Shown one piece after another: positions 55,124-64,000 of a DNA stretch of 64,000 nt. The DNA is taken from the NCBI RefSeq assembly GCF_028527925.1, contig NZ_JAPESW010000011.1:40375-104374 (forward strand), written 5' to 3'. Positions within the stretch are counted from its first letter, which is position 1. Each line of letters begins with the position of its first letter. A program made the position numbers and the translations under genes. This DNA is from Cellulomonas fimi (GTDB lineage: Bacteria; Actinomycetota; Actinomycetes; Actinomycetales; Cellulomonadaceae). The notes beneath the pieces are model-generated. The model worked only from the letters and a program-made list of their open reading frames with translations. It was not told the origin of the DNA and made no database searches.

Positions 55124-56011
55124 GTGACGTTCGGTGAGGGTGGTCAGTTCGAGGGCGGTCGTGTCCGCACGAGCCGCGGCGGCAAGGTCGCCGTGGGCGG
55201 CGGGATCGGCGCGCTCGTCGTCGCGGTGCTCGCGATCGTCCTCAACCAGTCGGGCAACGGCGACCTCGCCAACGTGCTGCAGGGCGTGGCCGGCGGCAGC
55301 GGCCAGCAGGCCGAGCAGGGCGTGGTGGGCGACTGCACCGCCGAGCAGGCCAACGAGCAGCGCGACTGCCGGCTGTCCGCGACGCTCCAGGCGCTCGACG
55401 CGTACTGGGCGGACGAGCTCCCCGCGCAGGGCGCGCAGTTCGCGCAGCCCGCGGCGGAGGCGTTCCAGGGCCAGACGACGACGGGCTGCGGCGCCGCGTC
55501 GGCGTCGACCGGGCCGTTCTACTGCCCGCCCGACCAGACGATCTACCTCGACCTCGGCTTCTACGACGTCCTGCAGAGCCAGTTCGGCGCCGAGGGCGGC
55601 CCCCTCGCAGAGATGTACGTCACGGCGCACGAGTACGGGCACCACATCCAGAACCTCACCGGCGTCATGGACCGGGCACAGCGCCAGGGCACGGGGGCGG
55701 AGTCCGACTCCGTGCGGGTCGAGCTCCAGGCCGACTGCTACGCCGGCATGTGGGTCGGGAGCGCCGCCACCGAGGTCGACCCCGACACCGGCGTGACGTT
55801 CCTCGAGCCGATCACCGCCGACCAGCTCCAGCAGGCGCTGTCCGCCGCGGAGGCCGTCGGCGACGACCACATCCAGCAGCAGTCCGGCGGCGGCGTGAAC
55901 CCCGACTCGTGGACCCACGGTTCGTCCGAGCAGCGCCAGCGCTGGTTCACCACCGGCTACGAGCAGGGCACCCTCGCCGCCTGCGACACCTTCGCCACCG
56001 ACGACCTCTGA
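55124..56011 (+). CDS. YpfJ-type neutral zinc metallopeptidase, membrane anchored
   Basis: A 295-residue protein. A Gly/Arg-rich cytoplasmic N-terminus and one membrane helix (about residues 25-45) precede an extracytoplasmic zincin domain. The zinc site HEYGHH (His169, Glu170, His173) is followed by ELQADCYAGMW, which supplies the third ligand. Two Cys pairs (GDCTAEQ, RDCRLS and GCGAAS, FYCPPDQ) are typical of YpfJ/DUF2342-like peptidases. Substrates are unknown. The GTG start at 55124 is probably leaderless. Confidence 0.9.
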   Translation: MTFGEGGQFEGGRVRTSRGGKVAVGGGIGALVVAVLAIVLNQSGNGDLANVLQGVAGGSGQQAEQGVVGDCTAEQANEQRDCRLSATLQALDAYWADELPAQGAQFAQPAAEAFQGQTTTGCGAASASTGPFYCPPDQTIYLDLGFYDVLQSQFGAEGGPLAEMYVTAHEYGHHIQNLTGVMDRAQRQGTGAESDSVRVELQADCYAGMWVGSAATEVDPDTGVTFLEPITADQLQQALSAAEAVGDDHIQQQSGGGVNPDSWTHGSSEQRQRWFTTGYEQGTLAACDTFATDDL

Positions 56012-56063
56012 GCACGCCCGCCGGCTCCGGGGCGCGCCCGGCGCGGGTTGCCGCCGACGGACG

Positions 56064-56585
56064 CTAGCCCGGGCCCGCTCGACCGGTCCGACCGACGAGG
56101 ACAGGGTCGACGTCGCCCGCCTCCCCGCGCAACGGACGGGACCACGCGACTTCGTCGTCGAGCCGGCCGCTGCGGACGAAGAGCCGTACCTGGTGCGCGT
56201 CGGGCAACGATGCGGCCAGGGCCTCCCGGTCGGCCGGGCGGAAGCCGAGCTTCTCCCAGAACGGCCCCGACCGACGCGAGAACAGCCACGCGCGATCCGC
56301 TCCGCTCGCGGCGGCGCGCGCGAGCGCGTGCCTCGCGAGGCGCGACCCGTCCCCCGATCCACGGCGACCGGGCGCGACGGCCACGCTGCGGATCAGCGCG
56401 TGCCGGCCGTCGGCGCTGAGCTCGAAGCCCGTGCTGCCCACGATGGCGCCGTCGGGGTCGCGGTCGACCCACAGGTGGACCGTGGGCTCGTCGAGGCCGG
56501 CCATCGTGAGGTCGGCCTCGGTCAGGAAGTCGCGCAGCTGCGAGACCTCGGACGGCCCCACGCGGGAGAGCGGCATGGTGAGCAT
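56064..56585 (-). CDS. GNAT-family acetyltransferase
   Basis: A 173-residue Gcn5-type N-acetyltransferase. Strand beta-4 reads HALIRSVAVAPGRRGSGDGSRLARHAL, the acetyl-CoA pyrophosphate loop, and SGPFWEKLGFRPADREAL is the C-terminal motif. The arsinothricin/ArsN-type and YhbS-type GNATs are similar; the substrate is unknown. Two ATGs three codons apart could be the start (56585 or 56576); neither has a clear ribosome-binding site. It converges with the metallopeptidase gene. Confidence 0.85.
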   Translation of the reverse strand: MLTMPLSRVGPSEVSQLRDFLTEADLTMAGLDEPTVHLWVDRDPDGAIVGSTGFELSADGRHALIRSVAVAPGRRGSGDGSRLARHALARAAASGADRAWLFSRRSGPFWEKLGFRPADREALAASLPDAHQVRLFVRSGRLDDEVAWSRPLRGEAGDVDPVLVGRTGRAGPG

Positions 56586-56613
56586 TGTGGCGGATCGCGG
56601 TCCCCCCACGGCG

Positions 56614-56653
56614 ACCGCCGCTCCCGCGACCGGCAGGTCACGGGAGCGGCGGT
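56614..56653 (-). terminator. Hairpin terminator after the GH9 cellulase gene
   Basis: A 13-bp perfect stem (56614-56626 with 56641-56653, core CCGCCGCTCCCG) extended past one mismatch by an inner GACC/GGTC hairpin. It lies 31 nt beyond the cellulase stop. Confidence 0.85.
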
Positions 56654-56683
56654 GTGCGGGTCGCCCCGCGCGGGCGTGCGCGG

Positions 56684-59600
56684 TCAGCTGTTCGCGCGCG
56701 CCCTCCGGGTGAGCACGACCGTCGCGCCGCCGGCGGCGACGAGCAGGAGACCCAGCCCGAGCAGCGCCCACGGGTCGGCACCCGTCACCGCGAGGAGCCG
56801 CGCACCGGCGGACGCCGGAGCGGCGCCCGGCGTCGAGCCACCCGTCCCCGGCGCGCCCGTCACGCCCGCGGCGGACACCGTCAGGACCGCCGCGTCGGAG
56901 TAGGCACCGCCGAAGGAGTTCGCGACGTACGCCCGGAACCGCGCGCCCGAGTCGGCCGTGCGCGCGGTGAACGCGAGCGTGGTCCCCGTCTCCCCCGCGA
57001 CGTCGGTCCACGTGCCGTCGACGAGCCGCTGCCACTGCACGGTCGGCGTGGGCGACCCCGACGCGGCGACCGTGAAGCGGACCTGGGCGCCGTCGGCGGC
57101 CGTGACGTCCGTCGGGCCCGTCCGCACCCACGCGACGGTCCCGGCGGCGGACGCGTCGCCGCCCTGCTGGTCCGCGACGAACGACGCGACCCAGGAGAGC
57201 GCCGAGTTCCAGTTCACCGTGATCTCGTTGGTCGACCACGACTGGATGTCGTCGACGTAGCAGAGCTGCGGGGCGCACATGTGGTCGGGGCCGTAGAGGC
57301 CGCTGATCACCGGGTCCCACGTGCCGACGTCCGAGTTCGGGCCGCCCGACACCGACCCGACGGGCGGGTTCGGCAGCGCGTCGGTGAGCGAGTGCGCGAA
57401 CCACCGGGAGTGCTGGTCGTCGGAGAACACGTCGCCGTAGCCCGTGACGTAGGAGAGGTTGAGCCCGTTGCGACCCAGCAGGTAGTCCATCGACTCGAGC
57501 ACGGCGTCCGCGAACCGCTGGTCGCCCGTGAGGTCGAACGCGGTGCCGAGGACGACCTGGTTGTTGAGGACCGCCGAGTTCGACCCCCACTCGTAGACGC
57601 CGTCGTCGTTCCCGCTGTACGCGGTGCCGAACGGCTCCGCGGCCTGCCGGTCGAGGTACGTCTCCGCACCGTCCACCACCGACTGGCGGATCGCGGTGCG
57701 CCCGGGGATGTCGGACTCCACCACGGCGAGGTCCATGCGCCCGAGCGCCGCGGTCTCGCCCCAGTACATGCCGCCCGCGGTGAAGATGTCCGCGGTGTGG
57801 AGCTCGTTCGCGAGCACCGCGTCCCGGAACTGCGGCTCACCGGTCGTGAGGAACAGCTCCGCCGCGGCCCAGTAGAACTCGTCCGTCACGTCCGTGTCGT
57901 CGTACGGGCCGCCACCGGGGCTCGGGTCGGCGTTCGGCGCCGGCGCGTACAGGTCCGGCGTGGCGACCGCCGCGGCGTACGCCGTGCGGGCGGCGGCGAG
58001 CAGCTCGGCGGCGAAGTCGGCGTCGTACGGCTCCCACAGTCGCGCGCCCTGTGCGGCGACGGCCGCGAGGTTCAGCGTGGCCGCGGTGGACGGGCGGTGC
58101 AGCCGGCGCTCCTGCGGGTCGTCGGACGGCAGCAGCGGGAGACCCGTCCAGTCCACGTCGTGCACCTTGTGGTGGACCATGCCGGCCAGCGGCTTCCCGG
58201 CCGGGACCTGCATGCGCAGCATCCACTCGAGCTCCCAGCGCGCCTCGTCCAGCGCGTCCGGGACGCCGTTGGTCTGCTCGGCGAGCGGGATGTCGAGCGT
58301 GCCGTCCCCGAGAGCGGCGACGTCGCCCGTCGGCGCGTACAGCGCGCGCTCGTAGGTGCTCATCACCTGCGCGACGGCGATGCCGCCGTTGACGACGTAC
58401 TTGCCGTGGTCGCCCGCGTCGTACCAGCCGCCGACGACGTCGAGCGTGTAGTCGCAGGTCCAGTCGCCGTAGAGGTTCTGCGCCTCGGCCGGCGTGATGC
58501 ACGGCACGGCGTGGTCGCCCTGGTTGGCGCCCGCGTCGCCCGGCCGGCCGACGTGCCCCGCGGGGCGCGTGTAGCGCGCGTCGCCGATGATCGAGCCGTC
58601 GATCGCGATGCCGCTGCGCACCGGGTAGAAGTAGTCGAGCGCGTCGTACCGCAGGTCCCCGTACAGGTCGTCGCCGACCACGAACGGGTGGCTCGTCTCG
58701 CCGTCCGCGCGCATCGTGTAGGTGCCGGGCGTGGTGACGTCGCCGAAGTCGACGACGTGCACGTTGACGCCGGCCGTCGGGTCGACGCCGCGCGGCGTCG
58801 TCGTGCCGGACGCGACCACCGTGCTGCCGGAGACGAGCTCCCAGTCGACGGGGTCGGTCTGCGTCGTGACGAGCGTGGCGCGCTTGGGCCCGTCGGTCAG
58901 GTAGCCGACCTGGTTGACGCGCACGCGCGAGCCCGTGTCGGGCTCGTACGCCGGCGGCGCCTCGGTCGTCTCGGCGAACGACAGCTCGGTGATGCAGAAC
59001 GTGTACGGCGCCGTGCGACGGCCGAGCTCGAGCTGGATCCGCCCGTACGCCGCCGACGGGTCGGCGCTGAACGACGCGTCGGCCGTGAACGGGTACGTGA
59101 ACGTCGTCGGCGTCGTCGTCAGGGCGGCGTCGTCGTCGAGCACGCGGTGCCACGGCTCGCCGAACTGGCCGACGAGCACGTTGACGGGTGCAGGCTCGCT
59201 CGCGTAGGCGGTGAGCTCGAGCACGTAGTTGCGTCCCTCGACGACCTCGACGTGCTTGAGCTCGAGGCCCGCCTCGTACGGGTTGGCGTAGCCGCCGCGC
59301 AGGTCGATGCACGCGCTCAGCCCGTCGGCGCCGGCGCGGGCCGTCCCGCCGCCGGCGGCGTCGTAGAGCGAGAACGCCCCGAGGTCACCGCCCGCGAACG
59401 AGTGGTCGACGCCCGCGCCCGACGTCATGGAGAAGTCGTCGACGCAGAACGTGTACGGCGCGGCCTGCCCGCCGAGCTGGAACGAGACCTGGCCGGTCCC
59501 GGTCGTCCAGTCGTCGGCGACCGGCGAGCCGGGCGTGCCCGGACGCGTCGGCCAGTCGGCCGGCGTGAACGTGAACTCGACGTGCTGCGGCGTCGCGGTG

Positions 59601-59998
59601 CCGTCGAGCACGACCTGGTGGCCGAACGCCGCCGGGTACCCGAGCCCGCCCTGGACGGGCACGGTCACGGGCGCGGTCGCGTGCGCCTCGAACGACACCG
59701 TGTAGGTGGTGTCGCGGTCGTACGTCACGTCGTCGTGCTGCAGCGCGATGTCCCACGGGTTGACGCCGCCGTCGACCACCGCGCACATCTCACCGCTCGC
59801 CGCGGTCGACGACACGGTCCCGGCGTTGGCGTAGGTGAACCAGCCCTGCGCGTCGCCGCCGGCGAAGCCGTGCTCGTCCGTCAGGGGGGCGGCGGTCGCT
59901 GTCGACGCGACGGCCGCGACGACGAGCAGGGCGGCCGACGTCGAGCCGGCCAGCCACCGACTGCGCCGGCGTGGGCGCGGGGCGTGTGTGGGGACCAC
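56684..59998 (-). CDS. CenC-like GH9 cellulase with sortase-type wall anchor
   Basis: A 1104-residue secreted enzyme. Order of domains: signal peptide (to about residue 37), CBM4 (about 40-195), CBM4 (about 198-345), Ig-like (about 350-450), GH9 (about 455-935) with the nucleophile region VVGGWYDAGDHGKYVVNGG near 520-530 and the acid Glu in WSTNEITVNWNSALSW near 925, Ig-like (about 945-1035). This is the domain plan of Cellulomonas fimi CenC, with which many blocks agree from memory. The end differs: LAVTG (about 1070), a hydrophobic helix and RRARANS form a class E-type sortase signal. I choose the GTG at 59998 (GGAG 5 nt upstream) because it gives a clean signal peptide and leaves the upstream operator non-coding. 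Confidence 0.93.
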   Translation of the reverse strand: MVPTHAPRPRRRSRWLAGSTSAALLVVAAVASTATAAPLTDEHGFAGGDAQGWFTYANAGTVSSTAASGEMCAVVDGGVNPWDIALQHDDVTYDRDTTYTVSFEAHATAPVTVPVQGGLGYPAAFGHQVVLDGTATPQHVEFTFTPADWPTRPGTPGSPVADDWTTGTGQVSFQLGGQAAPYTFCVDDFSMTSGAGVDHSFAGGDLGAFSLYDAAGGGTARAGADGLSACIDLRGGYANPYEAGLELKHVEVVEGRNYVLELTAYASEPAPVNVLVGQFGEPWHRVLDDDAALTTTPTTFTYPFTADASFSADPSAAYGRIQLELGRRTAPYTFCITELSFAETTEAPPAYEPDTGSRVRVNQVGYLTDGPKRATLVTTQTDPVDWELVSGSTVVASGTTTPRGVDPTAGVNVHVVDFGDVTTPGTYTMRADGETSHPFVVGDDLYGDLRYDALDYFYPVRSGIAIDGSIIGDARYTRPAGHVGRPGDAGANQGDHAVPCITPAEAQNLYGDWTCDYTLDVVGGWYDAGDHGKYVVNGGIAVAQVMSTYERALYAPTGDVAALGDGTLDIPLAEQTNGVPDALDEARWELEWMLRMQVPAGKPLAGMVHHKVHDVDWTGLPLLPSDDPQERRLHRPSTAATLNLAAVAAQGARLWEPYDADFAAELLAAARTAYAAAVATPDLYAPAPNADPSPGGGPYDDTDVTDEFYWAAAELFLTTGEPQFRDAVLANELHTADIFTAGGMYWGETAALGRMDLAVVESDIPGRTAIRQSVVDGAETYLDRQAAEPFGTAYSGNDDGVYEWGSNSAVLNNQVVLGTAFDLTGDQRFADAVLESMDYLLGRNGLNLSYVTGYGDVFSDDQHSRWFAHSLTDALPNPPVGSVSGGPNSDVGTWDPVISGLYGPDHMCAPQLCYVDDIQSWSTNEITVNWNSALSWVASFVADQQGGDASAAGTVAWVRTGPTDVTAADGAQVRFTVAASGSPTPTVQWQRLVDGTWTDVAGETGTTLAFTARTADSGARFRAYVANSFGGAYSDAAVLTVSAAGVTGAPGTGGSTPGAAPASAGARLLAVTGADPWALLGLGLLLVAAGGATVVLTRRARANS

Positions 59999-60064
59999 GG
60001 TGTCTCCGAGGGTGAGGGCGGGCGCTCGGGGCGCGGGGGCGGGTGCTGCGATGGCATCCAGATC

Positions 60065-60078
60065 TGGTAGCGCTTCCA
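60065..60078. promoter_or_regulatory. CelR/CebR-type operator 1
   Basis: TGGTAGCGCTTCCA, a 14-bp palindrome with 6 of 7 pairs. It matches the actinobacterial cellulase operator TGGGAGCGCTCCCA in overall form. It lies 67 bp upstream of the chosen cellulase start and would be coding only if translation began at 60079. Confidence 0.8.
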
Positions 60079-60163
60079 TACCGTCCGAGACGGACAGACC
60101 GGACGAAAGTCGATGTCGAGCGCGGGTCGCTCCGCATCGTTGCGGTCAGAGCCTCCGACGGAC

Positions 60164-60177
60164 TGGACGCGCTTCCA
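60164..60177. promoter_or_regulatory. CelR/CebR-type operator 2
   Basis: TGGACGCGCTTCCA, with flanking C and G pairing too (16-bp form, one mismatched pair). It lies 99 bp from the first site, centre to centre, between the cellulase and the LacI-family gene. The remaining part of this 346-bp space shows no other clear element. Confidence 0.7.
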
Positions 60178-60344
60178 GTTCCGCGCTCGATGGTCGGCGG
60201 GGCGCGACGCGATGTCAAGGCGTCGGGGCTGGTCATCGCTCTAAGGGGTGATGGCGGGAGCCTGCCCGCCACGCCGGGAGCGCTGCACACGGCGGCGCGA
60301 CGGTGGTAGCCTCGCGCCGATTCGGCAGGCGCGTGAGGGGAACC

Positions 60345-61367
60345 ATGACAGGTCGGACCGGACGCCCTCCCACCCTCGACGAGGTGGCCGAACGCGCCGG
60401 AGTCTCACGGTCCGCTGCGTCGCGCGCCATCAACAACGCCGTCCACGTCAGCCCCGCGACACGGCGGGCCGTCGAGCGCGCGGTCCGCGAGCTGGGGTAC
60501 GTCCCCAACGTCACCGCGCAGGCGCTCGCGCGGCAGAAGGTCGGCGCCGTCGTCCTCGCGGCGTCCCACGACAACCCCGACCTCCTGGGCGACCCGTTCA
60601 TGGGCCAGGTGATCGTCGGGGTCACGACGGCGCTCGAGAACACCGAGCTCGACCTCAAGCTCCTCCTGTGCCACCCCGAGCGCGGTCACGACCGCGTGCA
60701 GCGCATGCTGCGGCGCCCGCGCGCCGACGGCGTCATGGTCATGGCGCTGCGCGGCGACGACCCCTTGCAGCGCATGGTCGAGCAGTCAGGCCTGCCTGCG
60801 GTGTACGGCGGCCGGCCGCTGCACGGGCAGCCGGACCTGTTCGTGGACGTGGACAACAGGGGCGGCGGCCGGACAGCGGCTGAGCACCTCGTCCGGCTGG
60901 GTCGCCGCCGCATCGCGACGATCGCCGGGCCCCACGACTCGCACGCCGCGGTCGCCCGACTCGAGGGCGTCACCGACGCGCTCTCCGTCGCCGACCTCGA
61001 CACCACGCTCGTCGAGCGTGCCGACTTCACGCGCGAGGGCGGCGCCCGCGCCATGGAGCGCCTGCTCGAGCGTGCACCCGAACTCGACGCCGTCACCGTC
61101 GCGTCCGACAACATGGCCGTCGGTGCGCTCCACACGCTCGCGCAGCAGGGACGACGCGTGCCCGAGGACGTCGCGGTCGTCGGCTTCGACGACCTCCCCA
61201 TCGCCGAGCTCGCGTACCCGCCGCTGACGACCGTCCAGCAGCCGATCCGCTCGCTCGGCCACGAGATGGCGCGCGTCCTCCTCGCCGTCGTCGACGGGGA
61301 GACGCCGAGCTCGCTGCTCCTGCCCACGCGGCTCGTGGTGCGCGAGACGGCGCCGCTGCCGGCGTAG
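60345..61367 (+). CDS. LacI-family regulator, probable CelR/CebR cellulase repressor
   Basis: A 340-residue LacI-family protein. The N-terminal helix-turn-helix (PTLDEVAERAGVSRSAASRAI, about residues 9-29) and hinge ALARQKVG precede the ligand-binding domain, with the DNR and VASDNMAVGA and VVGFDDLPIAELAYPPLTTV signatures. It is divergent from the cellulase gene with two CelR-type boxes between, so it should repress that gene until cellobiose binds. The ATG follows GAGGGG. CelR/CebR identity rests on the boxes and location, not on a sequence comparison I could run. Confidence 0.9.
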   Translation: MTGRTGRPPTLDEVAERAGVSRSAASRAINNAVHVSPATRRAVERAVRELGYVPNVTAQALARQKVGAVVLAASHDNPDLLGDPFMGQVIVGVTTALENTELDLKLLLCHPERGHDRVQRMLRRPRADGVMVMALRGDDPLQRMVEQSGLPAVYGGRPLHGQPDLFVDVDNRGGGRTAAEHLVRLGRRRIATIAGPHDSHAAVARLEGVTDALSVADLDTTLVERADFTREGGARAMERLLERAPELDAVTVASDNMAVGALHTLAQQGRRVPEDVAVVGFDDLPIAELAYPPLTTVQQPIRSLGHEMARVLLAVVDGETPSSLLLPTRLVVRETAPLPA

Positions 61368-61407
61368 CCGCGGGGCGAAAGAGGCTGCGACCGCTCGGGC
61401 GGCGGGC

Positions 61408-61413
61408 TACGGT
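61408..61413 (+). promoter_or_regulatory. -10-like hexamer of a leaderless promoter
   Basis: TACGGT, 7 nt before the GTG start of the GNAT gene at 61421. Confidence 0.45.
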
Positions 61414-61420
61414 CGCGCGC

Positions 61421-61960
61421 GTGCTGATCCGCCCCGAGACCCCCGCCGACGTCGACTCCGTGGGGGAGGTCGTCACCGCCGCGTTCGGCGAGCACGCCGA
61501 GCACGTCCTGTCGATGCTCGACGCCCTGCGTGCCGATCCCGCGTGGGTCGACGGCCTGTCGCTCGTCGCGGCCGGGGACGACGGCGACGTCGTCGGGCAC
61601 GTCCTCCTCACGCGCGTCGACGTGGACTCCCCGCGCGGTACGGTGCCCGCCCTGACGCTCACGCCGCTCGCCGTGACCCCCGCCGCCCAGGGCCGTGGCA
61701 TCGGCACCGCGCTCGTGACCGCCGCGCTCGACGCCGCGACGGCGGCCGGCTGGCCGCTCGTCCTGCTGGAGGGCGACCCGCGCTACTACGGCCGACGCGG
61801 ATTCGTCGCCGCCGACCCGCTGGGACTGCCGTCGCCCTCGTCCCTCATCCCCGCCGGAGCCTGGCAGGTCGCGCTCCTCCCCACGCACGCGCCGTGGATG
61901 ACGGGCCCGGTGACCCTCTCGGCTCCCCTGCGGGCCGTCAACGATCTCCCGCGGGTGTGA
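61421..61960 (+). CDS. GNAT-family acetyltransferase, YhbS-like
   Basis: A 179-residue N-acetyltransferase of the YhbS type. LTPLAVTPAAQGRGIGTALVTAAL carries the acetyl-CoA motif V-x-P-x2-Q-x2-G-x-G, and GDPRYYGRRGF is the conserved YhbS segment. The substrate is unknown. The GTG start has TACGGT 7 nt upstream. It converges with sufT, with a strong hairpin between them. Confidence 0.9.
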   Translation: MLIRPETPADVDSVGEVVTAAFGEHAEHVLSMLDALRADPAWVDGLSLVAAGDDGDVVGHVLLTRVDVDSPRGTVPALTLTPLAVTPAAQGRGIGTALVTAALDAATAAGWPLVLLEGDPRYYGRRGFVAADPLGLPSPSSLIPAGAWQVALLPTHAPWMTGPVTLSAPLRAVNDLPRV

Positions 61961-61990
61961 CCAGCCGGCGCGCGGCCGGGGGCGGACGCA

Positions 61991-62029
61991 CGACGACGCC
62001 CGACCTCCGGCGGGAGGCGGGCGTCGTCG
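61991..62029. terminator. Bidirectional terminator between GNAT and suf genes
   Basis: A 12-bp perfect stem (CGACGACGCCCG, 61991-62002, with 62018-62029) continued past one mismatch by CCTCC/GGAGG. It serves both converging transcripts. Confidence 0.88.
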
Positions 62030-62048
62030 CGACGGGCTGCTCGGCTTC

Positions 62049-62371
62049 TCAGATGTTGAAGCCGAGCGCGCGCATCTGGGCGCGGCCGTCGTCGGTGATC
62101 TTCTCCGGGCCCCACGGCGGCATCCAGACCCAGTTGATGCGGAAGCCGTCGACGATGCCTTCGAGCGCCTGCGCGGACTGGTCCTCGATGACGTCGGTCA
62201 GCGGGCATGCCGCGGAGGTGAGGGTCATGTCGATGACCGCGGTGTTCGTCTGGTCGATGACGACCCCGTAGACGAGGCCGAGGTCGACGACGTTGATGCC
62301 GAGCTCGGGGTCGATGACGTCGCGCATGGCCTCCTCGACGTCGGCGACCGTGGTCGGGTTGGTCTCGGTGC

Positions 62372-62375
<4 letters not shown>
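62049..62375 (-). CDS. sufT: MIP18/PaaD-family Fe-S assembly protein (SufT)
   Basis: A 108-residue DUF59 protein with DPELGINVVDLGLVYGV and the conserved TSAACPLTDVI segment containing the single Cys. It assists iron-sulfur cluster maturation together with the SUF system. The ATG overlaps the sufU stop (ATGA). It is the last gene of the suf unit, ending at the hairpin downstream. Confidence 0.94.

Positions 62376-64000
<1,625 letters not shown>

Noticed and set aside
60065..60079. Cellulase start at the ATG at 60079
   Set aside because: It gives a 27-residue acidic/Pro-Ala extension before the signal peptide, puts the operator into the coding region and has no ribosome-binding site. The GTG at 59998 fits better.

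Overview
The window is a very GC-rich actinobacterial chromosome segment. It most resembles Cellulomonas or a close relative: it combines a CenC-like GH9 cellulase, a large arabinoxylan-utilisation locus, mycobacterial-type imuA'-imuB-dnaE2 mutasome genes with an actinobacterial LexA box, and fabG-fabI, glgA/glgC and sufSU-sufT gene sets of actinobacterial type. I see no transposase, integrase, phage gene, rRNA or CRISPR array. One tRNA gene is present. Bases 1-194 hold nothing I can call.

Bases 195-14,950 are a lipoprotein gene followed by a divergent arabinoxylo-oligosaccharide locus. Leftward from about 7.6 kb run a CUT1-type solute-binding protein, two LplBC-like permeases, a DUF624 membrane protein and a GH120 beta-xylosidase. 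Rightward run a LacI-family regulator, a GH51 arabinofuranosidase, a GH43 enzyme, an HSL-type esterase and a GH39 beta-xylosidase. The 366-bp space between the two arms carries two outward promoters, each with a CG-centred palindrome over its -10 box. No transport ATPase is encoded, so a shared ATPase elsewhere is expected.

Bases 14,950-31,750 hold tRNA-Leu(GAG), an AI-2E-type membrane protein, a DHDPS-family aldolase, the SOS-type imuA'-imuB-dnaE2 operon, a PEBP protein, a YbaK-like protein, a SARP/AfsR-type regulator, a methyltransferase, a DUF4259 protein and a SPOUT rRNA/tRNA methyltransferase. The 310 bp between imuA' and the PEBP gene carry a promoter, a perfect LexA box and an unusual nested palindrome.

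Bases 31,750-42,950 hold a cytoplasmic GH10 xylanase behind a 20-bp perfect palindrome, an MFS transporter, an SDR oxidoreductase, a heterodimeric ABC exporter, an SPFH/NfeD pair, an ABC ATPase and an unknown protein. Bases 42,950-56,600 hold glgA and glgC (divergent), serB with a DUF4037 gene, sixA, fabI-fabG, a DUF3099/Cys-His mini-protein/SURF1 operon, an ABC-F ATPase, the biotin ECF transporter bioYMN, a YpfJ-type metallopeptidase and an acetyltransferase.

Bases 56,600-64,000 hold the CenC-like cellulase, predicted to be cell-wall anchored. It is divergent from a CelR/CebR-like regulator, with two CelR-type boxes in the 346 bp between them. After these come a GNAT gene and the sufT-sufU-sufS genes; sufS runs off the right edge.

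A window-wide pattern is that at least 12 genes have a TANNNT hexamer 6-8 nt before the start codon, mostly without a Shine-Dalgarno sequence, which points to leaderless transcripts. Starts were chosen from the sequence in each case and often differ from the longest open frame.
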